Positions 27,684 to 36,632 of a DNA stretch of 64,000 nt are shown in pieces. The stretch is from Blautia luti. GTDB lineage: Bacteria > Bacillota > Clostridia > Lachnospirales > Lachnospiraceae. Position 1 is the stretch's first letter. The number at the start of each line of letters is the position of its first letter. The translations under genes and the position numbers were made by a program. The stretch spans positions 2,622,501 to 2,686,500 of the forward strand of contig NZ_AP028156.1 of NCBI RefSeq assembly GCF_033096465.1, in the 5' to 3' direction. Below the pieces are notes generated by a model, which was not told the DNA's origin, searched no databases, and was given only the letters and a program-made list of their open reading frames with translations.

Positions 27684-27792
27684 ATGACCAACAGTCATTT
27701 TTTATCTCATGCATTGTTATATACCAAAAAAAAAAGATAGTCAATAAACATTAGGTGCCATTTGTCCAAAAAATCAGTTTGACTTTTAGTCA
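27684..27792. promoter_or_regulatory. Divergent promoters with two TetR-type operators
   Basis: Two matching inverted repeats: ATGACCAACAGTCAT (27684-27698) and TGACTTTTAGTCA (27780-27792), both TGAC-N5-GTCA. The first lies just after the transporter -10 (minus strand TTGACT 27739-27744, 17 bp, TATAAC 27716-27721). The second overlaps the -35 of tetR (plus strand TTGACT 27779-27784, 16 bp, TAAAAT 27801-27806). The regulator can thus repress both itself and the transporter. Confidence 0.75.
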
Positions 27793-27844
27793 TTTCTGAT
27801 TAAAATAGAAAACAGATGAAGTAAAACCAGGAGGGGGTTTTATC

Positions 27845-28450
27845 ATGAGTAGATTAGAAGTAAATAAGAAAAAGAAAAAAGATGCCCTTTTTCACACTGC
27901 CTTTGAGCTTTTTACCACAAAAGGGCTTACCAAAACCACAATTTCTGATATCGCTGATCAGGCAGGTGTTGCAAAAGGCACCTTTTATCTGTATTTTAAA
28001 GATAAATATGATATCCGGAACAAGCTTGTCTCCCATAAAACAGGGGAGCTCTTTTTCCATGCACATGAAGCACTGAGTCAGACTGAACTGACAGACTTTC
28101 AGGAACAGGTACATTTTATTGTAGATCATATACTCACTGAACTGGAGCAGAACCGTACGCTCCTGACTTTCATTTCCAAAAATCTCTCCTGGGGAATTTT
28201 TAAAGGTGCTTTCGAGGAAAAAATGCCAGATGAAGACTATCATTTCTATCAGTCTTACCTGGACATGCTTTCTCAGAATAAAACCTCCTACAGGAACCCT
28301 GAACTTCTGCTCTTTACCATCATCGAGCTAGTGGGATCCTCCTGTTACAGCTGCATTCTTTACCAGCAGCCTATTTCAATGGAGGAATACCGTCCTTATC
28401 TTCACAATGCCATTACCGCTATTATGAAAACCTTTGAGGAACAGTCCTGA
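27845..28450 (+). CDS. TetR/AcrR family transcriptional regulator
   Basis: 201 residues. The N-terminal helix-turn-helix (about 12-58) has the TetR pattern TKGLTKTTISDIADQAGVAKGTFYLYFKDKYDI. The C-terminal ligand-binding half is family-specific. It lies divergent from the MMPL/heptad-repeat operon, and two operator-like palindromes fill the space between. It starts at ATG 27845 with GGAGGGGG 9 bp upstream. Ligand unknown. Confidence 0.92.
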   Translation: MSRLEVNKKKKKDALFHTAFELFTTKGLTKTTISDIADQAGVAKGTFYLYFKDKYDIRNKLVSHKTGELFFHAHEALSQTELTDFQEQVHFIVDHILTELEQNRTLLTFISKNLSWGIFKGAFEEKMPDEDYHFYQSYLDMLSQNKTSYRNPELLLFTIIELVGSSCYSCILYQQPISMEEYRPYLHNAITAIMKTFEEQS

Positions 28451-28454
28451 GATA

Positions 28455-29261
28455 TTACAGTTCTATGGTTTCCAGATCATCCGGAATCAGAAGATTTCCA
28501 TTATAATATGGTTTCCCTTCTGCTGTATAAAGTTCCTTGCGTCTGGAAATATTTTTGTCCTCTGTGTGATAGAGGATCAGGTTCTCTGTTCCCAGTTTCT
28601 GTGCCAGTTCACAGGCATCTTTTACTGTGGAATGATGTTTCTCATAAGGCTTGAATTTATCTGCCTGGGAATACAGACAGAACGCCTCATGCAACAGCCA
28701 GGTACTGTTTACGGCATATTTTTCCTCGCATTCATTATAAGGTTCATCTCCACAGCAGGTCAGTTTCTTTCCATCTGCATATTCCATGCAGAATCCATAC
28801 TGTTTTGCCTTGGTAGATCTGATATCAAAAAAGGTGGTTTTATGTCCGAGAATACTCTTCTCTTCTCCATCTTTCACTTCGATAAGATATACCTTTTCTC
28901 CAATAAAAGCGGTTTCCTTCGGAGTAAGAAGCATTTCAGACATCTGCCTCAGAAGCCGGATCACCTCGTCATGTGCATAAATCCTGACCTCTTCATCAAA
29001 CTGTCCTCTTGCCATTCCCTGACAGTACATTCTCAGCATCCAGATAATTCCCAGGAGATGATCTATATGCTTATGGGTAACAAAAATTGTATGAATGTCC
29101 TTCCAGCTGATACCTGCATCCTCCAGCTGTTTCAGGATCGTGCTTCCGCCGCCTCCGTCAACCAGAAAATATTCCTTCTCGTCTTCTTCATTTAATGTAA
29201 AACATGTATTATAACATTTCGTCACTTTGGCATTTCCTGTTCCCAGTATTGTAAGTTTCAT
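28455..29261 (-). CDS. Metallo-beta-lactamase-fold hydrolase (RNase Z-like)
   Basis: 268 residues. The metal-binding motif THKHIDHLLG (HxHxDH) and later CCGDEPY, LLHEAFC and HHSTVKDACELA are those of the RNase Z/arylsulfatase branch. RNase Z trims tRNA 3' ends, but this single-domain form could act on another phosphodiester or ester. The gene converges on tetR with 4 bp between stops. An extended -10 promoter lies about 52 bp upstream. Confidence 0.8.
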   Translation of the reverse strand: MKLTILGTGNAKVTKCYNTCFTLNEEDEKEYFLVDGGGGSTILKQLEDAGISWKDIHTIFVTHKHIDHLLGIIWMLRMYCQGMARGQFDEEVRIYAHDEVIRLLRQMSEMLLTPKETAFIGEKVYLIEVKDGEEKSILGHKTTFFDIRSTKAKQYGFCMEYADGKKLTCCGDEPYNECEEKYAVNSTWLLHEAFCLYSQADKFKPYEKHHSTVKDACELAQKLGTENLILYHTEDKNISRRKELYTAEGKPYYNGNLLIPDDLETIEL

Positions 29262-29312
29262 CTGCGGTATCCTCCTGTATGGTTTTTCTGATATTTTCCC
29301 TGATGATTTCCA

Positions 29313-29321
29313 AGTATAGCA
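29313..29321 (-). promoter_or_regulatory. Extended -10 promoter of the metallo-hydrolase gene
   Basis: Minus-strand TGC-TATACT with no clear -35, followed by a ~50-nt leader with AGGAGG before the ATG. Confidence 0.45.
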
Positions 29322-29324
29322 TAT

Positions 29325-29415
29325 TTTTTTCCTAAAAAAAACTGTTCTGTTTTGCAGTCTCCGCCGGATTATTGTTTATGGTTGCTGTTCATGTACCACA
29401 GTTCCGGCAGAGACC
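29325..29415 (-). terminator. Possible terminator after cotJC
   Basis: Minus strand: a long interrupted stem (GTCTC-t-GCCGGA pairing with TCCGGC-g-GAGAC, about 35 nt between, with an inner TGTGGT/ACCATA pairing), then AACAG and eight T. The structure is plausible as the end of cotJABC but longer than a usual terminator. Confidence 0.35.
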
Positions 29416-29424
29416 CCTTTCTTC

Positions 29425-30066
29425 CTATTTAGTGCTGCAGCCGCATTCCCTGCAAGATGCTGTACACGGATTATCAAAGGATGGATTAAAAGCATAGAAG
29501 TTCTTCGCATCCAGTTCTTCCTGAATGGACCGCAGTGCTTCACCAAATCTCTGGAAATGAACCACTTCCCTTGCGCGCAGGAATTTGATGGGATCTGCAA
29601 TCTCCGGCATATCCCGCACTACCCGCAGAATATTATCATAAGTCGACCGGGCCTTCTGCTCTGCTGCCAGATTCTCGAACAAATCTGTAATCGGGTCTCC
29701 CTTGCTCTGGAACTGGCAGGCATTAAACGGAACCCCTCCTGCTGCCTGCGGCCATACTCCCACTGTATGATCAATATAATAAGGACCAAATCCAGATTTC
29801 TCGATTTCTTCCATGGACAGATCCCGGGTAAGCTGGTGAACGATGGTGGAGACCATTTCTAAGTGGGCAAGTTCTTCCGTCCCAATATCATTCAAAACCG
29901 CTGCCGCCATCCGGTTCGGCATGGTAAATCTTTGGGACAGATAGCGCATGGATGCGCTGATCTCACCATCTGGGCCACCATACTGGCTCATGATATACTG
30001 GGCGATCTTTGCGTTGGGCTGTGTAATGTTTACCGGGTACTGGAGTCTTTTTTCATAATTCCACAT
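29425..30066 (-). CDS. cotJC: Spore coat protein CotJC (manganese catalase family)
   Basis: 213 residues. Ferritin-like fold with metal ligands in DIGTEELAHLEMV and REVVHFQRFGEAL, as in manganese catalases. In Bacillus CotJC is part of the inner coat with CotJA and CotJB. The C-terminal tail is Cys-rich (CTASCRECGC), which could support cross-linking or metal binding. It is 3 bp after cotJB. Confidence 0.94.
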   Translation of the reverse strand: MWNYEKRLQYPVNITQPNAKIAQYIMSQYGGPDGEISASMRYLSQRFTMPNRMAAAVLNDIGTEELAHLEMVSTIVHQLTRDLSMEEIEKSGFGPYYIDHTVGVWPQAAGGVPFNACQFQSKGDPITDLFENLAAEQKARSTYDNILRVVRDMPEIADPIKFLRAREVVHFQRFGEALRSIQEELDAKNFYAFNPSFDNPCTASCRECGCSTK

Positions 30067-30069
30067 ATA

Positions 30070-30345
30070 CTATCTGCACGCTCCTTCCTTTTCCCATGGA
30101 AACGGCTGTTCCATCCACTTCCAGGTGGCACTTTCCTGCTGGTCCGTGCAGTCAATAGTCAGAGGCCCAAACTTCTCTGCATATTCCTGGAGAAGTTTCC
30201 TTCTTTCTTTCACCAGTTCATCACAATACTCCAGTGCCTTTCTGTCGCAGGGATGGGTATCCAGATACAACAGCATATCGTCTACTGCAAAGCTGACTTC
30301 ATTGATCCTGGAAAGCTGGCTGTTTCTCGAACCTTTTTCATTCAT
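30070..30345 (-). CDS. cotJB: Spore coat protein CotJB
   Basis: 91 residues with the CotJB pattern (INEVSFAVDDMLLYLDTHPCDRKALEYC ... GPLTIDC ... WKWMEQPFPWEKEG). The ATG at 30343-30345 overlaps the cotJA stop (ATGA) and has GAGGTGG 6 bp upstream, so it is preferred to an ATG at 30369. The protein is small, soluble and needed for coat assembly with CotJC. Confidence 0.92.
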   Translation of the reverse strand: MNEKGSRNSQLSRINEVSFAVDDMLLYLDTHPCDRKALEYCDELVKERRKLLQEYAEKFGPLTIDCTDQQESATWKWMEQPFPWEKEGACR

Positions 30346-30662
30346 CTGCGCCCACCTCTCTTTCCACAAAACGGTTTACAAAGCTGAGGAAAAATCGTGC
30401 CAACACTCAGTCCATAGGAAAGTGTAAAGTTTTCTGTAAATTTCTGGCAGGGCACATATGCCATGGCAGGTTCTAGATATTGTAAATGAGAAAACATCTC
30501 ATCATTCATTCCTTTTGCTCCAGGCATGACGCAGTCGCACTTCTGCTGTCTGCTGCAGGAACATTCTCTGTCAGGCATTTCATTTATAGTCCGGGGCCGG
30601 TTCATGCCGCAAGTACGGTTATACGGTCTGTTACAGGCCCTGCGCATCTGATAATTTTCCAT
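30342..30662 (-). CDS. cotJA: Spore coat associated protein CotJA
   Basis: 106 residues. An N-terminal Cys/Arg/Asn-rich segment (about 1-45, including CSCSRQQKCDC) is followed by the CotJA domain (LAMAYVPCQKF-like: EPAMAYVPCQKFTENFTLSYGLSVGTIFPQLCKPF). The ATG at 30660-30662 has AAGGA 8 bp upstream; a longer frame to 30731 lacks one. It is the first gene of cotJABC. Confidence 0.9.
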   Translation of the reverse strand: MENYQMRRACNRPYNRTCGMNRPRTINEMPDRECSCSRQQKCDCVMPGAKGMNDEMFSHLQYLEPAMAYVPCQKFTENFTLSYGLSVGTIFPQLCKPFCGKRGGRR

Positions 30663-30698
30663 ACACAAAATCCTTTCTGTCAAAGCTGTTTCTTTTAA

Positions 30699-30725
30699 TA
30701 TTTTATGACATATTTTCCAAAAGGT
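30699..30725 (-). promoter_or_regulatory. Mother-cell sigma promoter of cotJABC
   Basis: Minus strand: AC (30724-30725), 16 bp, CATAAAATA (30699-30707). This fits sigma-K (AC-N16-CATAnnnTA); a sigma-E reading is also possible because the two share the CATA -10. Distance to the ATG is about 35 nt. Confidence 0.4.
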
Positions 30726-30872
30726 GCGCATACTTAAGGCGCTTATAAGAAATCACAAAAATTTCATATTTACAAATAGATTCAACAGTGCTATAGTATC
30801 TTTGCTTTATTATGATGTTAAGGTCAAAAAAGGTTTTTGTAACTAAACGAATATACTTTATAAATGATTTTG

Positions 30873-30899
30873 AGTACGCTGTTTTAGCTTCAGCGTACT
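30873..30899 (+). promoter_or_regulatory. Leader hairpin before trkA
   Basis: AGTACGCTG, 9-nt loop, CAGCGTACT, a perfect 9-bp stem 10 bp before the GGAGG of trkA. It follows a TATACT at 30851-30856. It may be a regulatory leader element. No known c-di-AMP riboswitch pattern was recognised. Confidence 0.4.
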
Positions 30900-30921
30900 T
30901 AAATCTATTATTGGAGGAATT

Positions 30922-32280
30922 ATGCAGATAATTATTATCGGGTGCGGCAAAGTCGGACGCACCCTGGCTGAGCAGCTTCAGGAAGAAGAATCAGATATTA
31001 CCCTGGTAGATGTATCTTCCACAGTAATCAATTCTCTTCAGGATGACATCGATGCCATGGGTATCGTAGGAAACGGCGCCAGCATTAACACTTTAATGGA
31101 GGCAGGCATTGAAAATGCCGATATCCTTATTGCCGTGACAGGTTCTGACGAAATGAACCTTCTGTGCTGTCTCATCGCTCAGAAAACAGGACACTGCCAG
31201 ACCATCGCCCGTGTCCGCAATCCTATCTACGGAAAGGAGATTGCATTCATTAAAGAACGTCTGGGCGTAACCATGATCATCAATCCTGAACTGGCAGCTG
31301 CACAGGAGATTTCCCGTCTTCTACGTTTCCCGTCTGCTATCAAGATCGACACCTTTGCCAAGGGACATGTAGAACTTTTGAAATTCAAAGTTCTTCCGGA
31401 ATTCGACCTGGATGGAATGACTATTTCCCGAATTACGGAAACCCTGCGCTGCGATGTTCTTTTCTGCGCAGTAGAAAGCCGTGACGCTGTTTCAATCCCC
31501 GGCGGAAATTATGTGATCCATGACGGCGATATGGTATCCATTCTGGCATCTCCCATGAATGCTGCCGCCTTTTTCAAAAAGATCGGGCTGAAAACCAACC
31601 AGGTAAAAAATGCTATCATCGTCGGTGGCGGAACTATTTCCTATTACCTGACCAAAGCCCTGCTGGATATGAATATCTCTGTAAAAATCATCGAACAGAA
31701 TGCAGCACGCTGCGAAACCCTCAGTGATCTTCTGCCTGATGCAACCATCATCAATGGCGACGGTACGAACCGTTCTCTCCTTATGGAAGAAGGGCTTCCC
31801 AGAGCAGAAGCATTCGTATCCCTCACAAACCTGGATGAAGAAAATGTATTCCTGGCTCTTTTTGCCAAAACGATCTCCAATGCCAAACTGGTTGCCAAAG
31901 TAAACCGTCTTGCCTTCGACGACGTGATCGACAATCTGGATATCGGAAGCGTAATTTATCCCAAATATATTACCGCAGACTATATTCTTCAGTATGTACG
32001 TGCCATGCAGAACAGTATCGGAAGCAATATCGAAACTCTTTATCATATCCTGGATAACAAAGCTGAAGCATTGGAGTTTGCCATCCGCGAGAATTCACCG
32101 GTAGTAGGCATTCCCCTTTCTGATCTGAACCTGCGCAAAAATCTTCTGGTGGGCTACTTAAACCGCAACGGTGTGGTAATGATCCCCCGCGGACATGATA
32201 CCATCCAGGTAGGAGATACCGTGATCATCGTCACCACCCAGAAAGGACTCCGGGATATTACAGATATTCTCGAAAGGTAA
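30922..32280 (+). CDS. trkA: Trk system potassium uptake protein TrkA
   Basis: 452 residues, two tandem RCK modules. Each has an NAD-binding Rossmann half (MQIIIIGCGKVGRTLAEQL at 1-19; AIIVGGGTISYYLTKALL near 230) and a RCK-C half. It is the cytoplasmic gating subunit of the potassium channel-transporter TrkH, coded 12 bp downstream. ATG 30922 has GGAGGAATT upstream. Confidence 0.96.
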   Translation: MQIIIIGCGKVGRTLAEQLQEEESDITLVDVSSTVINSLQDDIDAMGIVGNGASINTLMEAGIENADILIAVTGSDEMNLLCCLIAQKTGHCQTIARVRNPIYGKEIAFIKERLGVTMIINPELAAAQEISRLLRFPSAIKIDTFAKGHVELLKFKVLPEFDLDGMTISRITETLRCDVLFCAVESRDAVSIPGGNYVIHDGDMVSILASPMNAAAFFKKIGLKTNQVKNAIIVGGGTISYYLTKALLDMNISVKIIEQNAARCETLSDLLPDATIINGDGTNRSLLMEEGLPRAEAFVSLTNLDEENVFLALFAKTISNAKLVAKVNRLAFDDVIDNLDIGSVIYPKYITADYILQYVRAMQNSIGSNIETLYHILDNKAEALEFAIRENSPVVGIPLSDLNLRKNLLVGYLNRNGVVMIPRGHDTIQVGDTVIIVTTQKGLRDITDILER

Positions 32281-32292
32281 GGAAACCACATT

Positions 32293-33732
32293 ATGAATTA
32301 TTCCATCATTATTTATATCATCGGATATATTCTGGAGATCGAGGCTGCATTTATGGCACTTCCACTGGTCACTTCCATAATCTACAGGGAAACTTCCGGA
32401 TATGCTTTTCTCATTACCATCATCCTCTGTCTTGCACTCGGTATTCCGATGACATATAAAAAGTCTTCCAAAAAGGCCTTTTATACCAAAGAAGGTTTCG
32501 TGACCGTAGCACTGAGCTGGATCGTATTAAGTATTATGGGTGCAGTTCCCTTTGTGATCAGCGGAAGTATTCCCCACCCTGTGGATGCGCTGTTTGAAAC
32601 AGTTTCCGGATTTACCACAACCGGTGCCAGCATCCTAACAGATGTAGAAGCACTGCCTCACTGTATACTGATCTGGAGAAGTTTCACACACTGGATCGGA
32701 GGTATGGGAGTTCTGGTCTTCATCCTTTCTTTGCTGCCTCTTACAGGCGGTTACCACATGAACCTGATGAAAGCAGAAAGCCCTGGACCATCGGTAAGTA
32801 AACTTGCTCCAAAAGTACAGTCTACTGCCAAAATCCTGTATACCATCTACATTGCAATAACACTGATCCAGATCGTATTTCTGCTGATTGGAAAAATGCC
32901 TCTGTTTGACACTCTCTGTACTGCATTCGGTACTGCCGGTACCGGAGGTTTTGGTATTAAAGCTGACAGCATGGCAAGTTACAGTACCTACCTTCAGGTA
33001 GTGATCACTGTATTCATGATTCTGTTTGGGGTAAACTTTAATGTATATTTCTTTATTCTTACAAAGAAATTTGCTCAGGCATTTAAAATGGAAGAAGTAC
33101 GCTATTACTTCGCCATTATCGCTATAGCTGTACTGATCATCACCTGCAACATCTACCATATGTTCGGAAGTATTCCCGAAGCATTCCAGCAGGCTGCATT
33201 CCAGGTCGGTTCTATCATCACCACTACCGGGTATGCTACCACAGATTTCAATCTGTGGCCCGAAATCTCACGAACGATCCTGGTATTGCTGATGTTTATC
33301 GGTGCATGTGCTGGAAGTACAGGTGGCGGTATCAAAGTCTCCAGAATTCTGATCCTGTGTAAAACAGTCCGCAAGGAACTTCACATTTTCCTGCATCCCA
33401 ATGCAGTAAAGAAAATAAAAATGGATGGCAAAGCCATCCCTCACGAAGTGGTTCGTTCCACTAATATTTTCTTTATTGTATTCGTGCTGATCTTCTCAGG
33501 ATCTGTATTTCTCATCGCATTTGATGACTTTGACCTGATCACAAACTTTACAGCAGTAGCCGCTACCATCAATAACATCGGACCTGGTTTTGAACTGGTG
33601 GGACCAAACGGAAACTTTTCCATGTTCTCCTGCTTTTCCAAACTGGTTCTTACGTTTGATATGCTGGCAGGCAGACTGGAAATCTTCCCCCTTCTCTTAT
33701 TATTTGTAAGAGATACCTGGAAAAAATTCTGA
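32293..33732 (+). CDS. trkH: Trk system potassium uptake protein TrkH
   Basis: 479-residue membrane protein with four M1-P-M2 repeats. Selectivity-filter loops are visible at SGFTTTGASIL, GTGGFGIK, TTGYATTDF and NNIGPGFE. It imports potassium under TrkA control. A strong terminator follows directly, so trkA-trkH is a two-gene operon. Confidence 0.96.
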   Translation: MNYSIIIYIIGYILEIEAAFMALPLVTSIIYRETSGYAFLITIILCLALGIPMTYKKSSKKAFYTKEGFVTVALSWIVLSIMGAVPFVISGSIPHPVDALFETVSGFTTTGASILTDVEALPHCILIWRSFTHWIGGMGVLVFILSLLPLTGGYHMNLMKAESPGPSVSKLAPKVQSTAKILYTIYIAITLIQIVFLLIGKMPLFDTLCTAFGTAGTGGFGIKADSMASYSTYLQVVITVFMILFGVNFNVYFFILTKKFAQAFKMEEVRYYFAIIAIAVLIITCNIYHMFGSIPEAFQQAAFQVGSIITTTGYATTDFNLWPEISRTILVLLMFIGACAGSTGGGIKVSRILILCKTVRKELHIFLHPNAVKKIKMDGKAIPHEVVRSTNIFFIVFVLIFSGSVFLIAFDDFDLITNFTAVAATINNIGPGFELVGPNGNFSMFSCFSKLVLTFDMLAGRLEIFPLLLLFVRDTWKKF

Positions 33733-33738
33733 TACCTG

Positions 33739-33780
33739 AACATCTCACAGACTCAAATCTGTGAGATGTTTTTATTTTTC
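33739..33780 (+). terminator. Rho-independent terminator after trkH
   Basis: 12-bp stem ACATCTCACAGA / TCTGTGAGATGT with a 6-nt loop, followed by TTTTTATTTTT. Confidence 0.92.
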
Positions 33781-33848
33781 CCTTTTATTTTCTTTCTTTT
33801 TACATTTTGTTCATATTTTATTTACATATTTTGGATATACTATTAATC

Positions 33849-33943
33849 GGGAAAGGCGGTAAGCCTTTCTTATAAATATTTTTCTTTTTCATACGCGCCG
33901 GTACGAAAGTACCGGCCTCCTTCCATTTATGGGGGATTTTTTT
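33849..33943 (+). ncRNA. Candidate small structured RNA, unassigned
   Basis: A TATACT (33836-33841) is followed, at +1 distance, by GGGAAAGGC. Three elements then occur in order: hairpin GAAAGGC-GGTAA-GCCTTTC (33851-33869); hairpin GCCGGTAC-GAAA-GTACCGGC with a GNRA loop (33897-33916); and CCTCC...GGGGG followed by seven T (33916-33943), a terminator-like end. No downstream gene is on this strand, so it is not a leader. No good -35 is seen and I do not recognise the family. The opposite strand has GGAGG and a 24-codon frame, but a hairpin separates them. Confidence 0.5.
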
Positions 33944-34898
33944 ATTTCACAGATTTTCTTATCCCCTCATAATCAAATGCTGGAATAAAGCTTTCCCTGG
34001 CAGTTTCTCCATCCTGAAAAAATCCATTTTCAATTCCAAGTTCCAATGCAGCATTCAGAACTTTTTCATACTCCCGCTGTGTCACTCTTCGATTCAGTTC
34101 CTTAAACTCTTTCTGTTCAAAAACCGGTGTATACTGATTCATAATGCTGATATAGATCTGATTTCCGTAAGTTCTGTGAAGATATTCCAGTACTTTTATG
34201 GAATTTCTGGTATGCCCCGGCAGAATCAGATTGCGCACAATCGTTCCACGTCTCATATATCCCTCTTCATCAAACACTGCCGGTCCGGTCTGGCGCACCA
34301 TTTCTGCAATGGCCGCTGCAGCAGTTTCCGGATAATCCTCTGCCCTGGAATACTTCTCTGCCAGATTACTTTCCGCATATTTGTAATCAGGCAGGTATAC
34401 CTCCACGTATCCTTCCAGCATCTTCACAGTTTCCACCTTTTCATAGCCGCTGGAATTATACACCACCGGCAGACGCAGCCCCTGTTCCCGTGCCAGGTTA
34501 AGCGCGGCAATGATCTGCGGCACATAATGAGCTCCTGTCACCAGGTTAAGATTGGCAGCCCCCTGTTCCTGAAGTTCCAGAAATATTTCAGCCAGCCTGT
34601 CTTCTGTAATTTCCAATCCACTTTTTCCTATTGCTATATCACGGTTCTGACAGAAACAGCATCTCAGTCCGCATCCTGAAAAAAACACTGCGCCGGAACC
34701 TTTTTTACCGGAAATACAGGGTTCCTCCCACATATGCAGGGCTGCTCTGGCTCCATATATTTCTCCCGGCATTCCGCAGAATCCTCTCCTGCCCTTCGTT
34801 CTGTCCACATGACAGTTTCTGGGACATAAAACGCAATCCGTCATGGCTTCCTGTATCTGTGACCTGTCTTCTGTTTCTCTTATCTGCTCTGTTTTCAT
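33942..34898 (-). CDS. Radical SAM protein, PflA-like
   Basis: 318 residues. The iron-sulfur motif CX3CX2C lies in FSGCGLRCCFCQN, and an earlier Cys group (CVLCPRNCHVDRTKGRRGFC) is typical of the putative pyruvate formate-lyase-activating-enzyme group that is not linked to PFL. Later blocks: VTGAHYVPQIIAAL, LPDYKYA, IVRNLILPGH. The substrate is unknown. ATG 34896-34898 has AGAGGA 5-6 bp upstream and is preferred to a GTG at 34925. It lies where sigG often follows sigE in Bacillus. Confidence 0.85.
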   Translation of the reverse strand: MKTEQIRETEDRSQIQEAMTDCVLCPRNCHVDRTKGRRGFCGMPGEIYGARAALHMWEEPCISGKKGSGAVFFSGCGLRCCFCQNRDIAIGKSGLEITEDRLAEIFLELQEQGAANLNLVTGAHYVPQIIAALNLAREQGLRLPVVYNSSGYEKVETVKMLEGYVEVYLPDYKYAESNLAEKYSRAEDYPETAAAAIAEMVRQTGPAVFDEEGYMRRGTIVRNLILPGHTRNSIKVLEYLHRTYGNQIYISIMNQYTPVFEQKEFKELNRRVTQREYEKVLNAALELGIENGFFQDGETARESFIPAFDYEGIRKSVK

Positions 34899-34970
34899 CT
34901 TGTTCCTCTGTCCCCGGTTTCTCACCGTTTCTTTTCTCTTCGTCTATTATACATGATTTCTCTCCGGAAT

Positions 34971-35681
34971 CTATTCATATTTTACAATTTCTTTTTTCAA
35001 CCGCTTCATGATCCGCTTTTCCAGCCGGGAAATATAGGACTGGGAAATCCCCAGGAAATCTGCTACTTCTTTCTGGGTCTTTTCCGTATCGTCCTTTTTT
35101 CCCAGTCCGAAACGCAGACGGATGATGGTCTGTTCCCTGGGAGACAGTTTATTAATCGCTTTTGCCAGAAGGGAAATCTCCACTTCGTCCTCCAGTCTTC
35201 TTGATATCACATCCTCATCTGTCCCCAGAATATCTGATAACAGAAGCTCATTGCCGTCCCAGTCTACATTCAGCGGTTCATCTATGGATACCTCCATCCG
35301 CGTCTTGCTGTTACGCCTGAGATACATCAGGATCTCATTCTCAATGCATCTGGACGCATAAGTTGCCAGCTTGATATTTTTTACAGGGTTAAATGTATTA
35401 ATGGCCTTGATCAGCCCAATCGTCCCGATAGAGATCAGATCCTCCACCCCCACACCTGTATTGTCAAACTTTTTCGCAATATATACCACCAGTCTCAGAT
35501 TATGTTCTATGAGAACAGATTTCGCTTCCTCTGCCTGCTCTGTCCCCAGTTTCTCCAGAACAAATGCTTCTCTCTGCGGCTCCAGCGGTGCCGGCAGAAC
35601 ATCATTTCCGCCAATATAAAAGATTTCTCCTGACCGGTTCATCACCAGTCTTGATACGACCTGAAATGGATAACAACTCAT
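34971..35681 (-). CDS. sigE: RNA polymerase sporulation sigma factor SigE
   Basis: 236 residues. The mature part begins near [15 protein letters not shown]. Region 2 has [16 protein letters not shown] and the -10-recognition block; region 4 has the helix-turn-helix [22 protein letters not shown]. The ~20-residue N-terminal extension is the presumed pro-sequence removed by SpoIIGA. It is 16 bp after spoIIGA with GGGAGGGG upstream. It directs early mother-cell transcription, including the spoIIIA operon. Confidence 0.96.
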   Translation of the reverse strand: MSCYPFQVVSRLVMNRSGEIFYIGGNDVLPAPLEPQREAFVLEKLGTEQAEEAKSVLIEHNLRLVVYIAKKFDNTGVGVEDLISIGTIGLIKAINTFNPVKNIKLATYASRCIENEILMYLRRNSKTRMEVSIDEPLNVDWDGNELLLSDILGTDEDVISRRLEDEVEISLLAKAINKLSPREQTIIRLRFGLGKKDDTEKTQKEVADFLGISQSYISRLEKRIMKRLKKEIVKYE

Positions 35682-35697
35682 AGATATGCCCCTCCCG

Positions 35698-36543
35698 TTA
35701 CAGTAATCTGGAATTCAAAAGTACTTCATATTCCTTACCAAAAGCGGAGGGTTCCAACGCAAATGCAAAAACCGGTCTGTCCACCTGCACCACCTCTGCC
35801 GGGGTCTGAATACAAAGTTTCTCCAGTGTGACCGCCAGCAGCATTCCCTGTTCCTTTCCAATACTTTGAAAAGTAACGAAATGAGGCTGAAGCCCTGCAG
35901 CCACCGTACCTTGCAGCTCCCCTGGATTCTCTTTCAGGTGTTTTAGCTGATCCGCTGTTTCAGCAGGCAGAAGGTCATATAAAATATCAGGTTTTCCGAT
36001 GGAAACCGGTTTTCGGGTCACAGAATCCATCAGGAGATTTCCTGAATCATAAAACCCGTAAAAGGATTTACTCCTTCCCCCACAGACCAGTGTTACAGGA
36101 TAAACATTTTTCATCCGTATTCTTATGGAATCTGCCAGATAAGACCACGCAGAAGCTCCCAGACAGGTCACTGCTGCAAAAAGCACAAAGGCTCTGGCCG
36201 TCAGATTTTCGCTCTTTGCTGCCTCCCAGAAACCGCCACATAAAAAAGCCGCCATATAAAGAGTCAGCACCGCTTTTACCAGCAGACTTCCTTTTTTCAG
36301 TCCACATCCCACCACCAGCATTCCCACTGCACAGGCTCCATGAAGAAGTATCACTGCCGGAAGAAAACCAGCGGCTGGTACATAAAGAATACAACAGGAA
36401 AACAGGGCTCCCAGAAGTGCTCCCAGAAGAGTCCTTCCCCGGCTTTTTCCACACCGGAAGATTTTTCCGGTAAACCGCAGAAGAATATAATCCATCAGGA
36501 GATTTGTGACAAATACCACATCTATGTAGATCTCGTAATGCAT
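35698..36543 (-). CDS. spoIIGA: Sigma-E processing peptidase SpoIIGA
   Basis: 281 residues. Five or six N-terminal membrane segments (about 5-150) precede an aspartic-protease-like cytoplasmic domain with the catalytic [11 protein letters not shown]. It cleaves pro-SigE after a forespore signal (SpoIIR). First gene of the spoIIG operon, with a typical wide-spaced promoter. Confidence 0.95.
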   Translation of the reverse strand: MHYEIYIDVVFVTNLLMDYILLRFTGKIFRCGKSRGRTLLGALLGALFSCCILYVPAAGFLPAVILLHGACAVGMLVVGCGLKKGSLLVKAVLTLYMAAFLCGGFWEAAKSENLTARAFVLFAAVTCLGASAWSYLADSIRIRMKNVYPVTLVCGGRSKSFYGFYDSGNLLMDSVTRKPVSIGKPDILYDLLPAETADQLKHLKENPGELQGTVAAGLQPHFVTFQSIGKEQGMLLAVTLEKLCIQTPAEVVQVDRPVFAFALEPSAFGKEYEVLLNSRLL

Positions 36544-36632
36544 TCCCTGCCCCCTTCATTATCACAGCAGTAAGTTTCGGATTTCCATCCGGGACTCTGC
36601 CGTCTGATCCTTCACTCAGGTAAGTGTTATTC

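Noticed and set aside
30732..30921. c-di-AMP (ydaO) riboswitch before trkA
   Set aside because: The leader is too short and lacks the conserved core; only one simple hairpin is visible.
33850..33920. Minus-strand 24-codon peptide after GGAGG in the small-RNA region
   Set aside because: The GC hairpin separates GGAGG from the ATG, and the peptide is a lysine-rich low-complexity run; the plus-strand RNA reading is more coherent.
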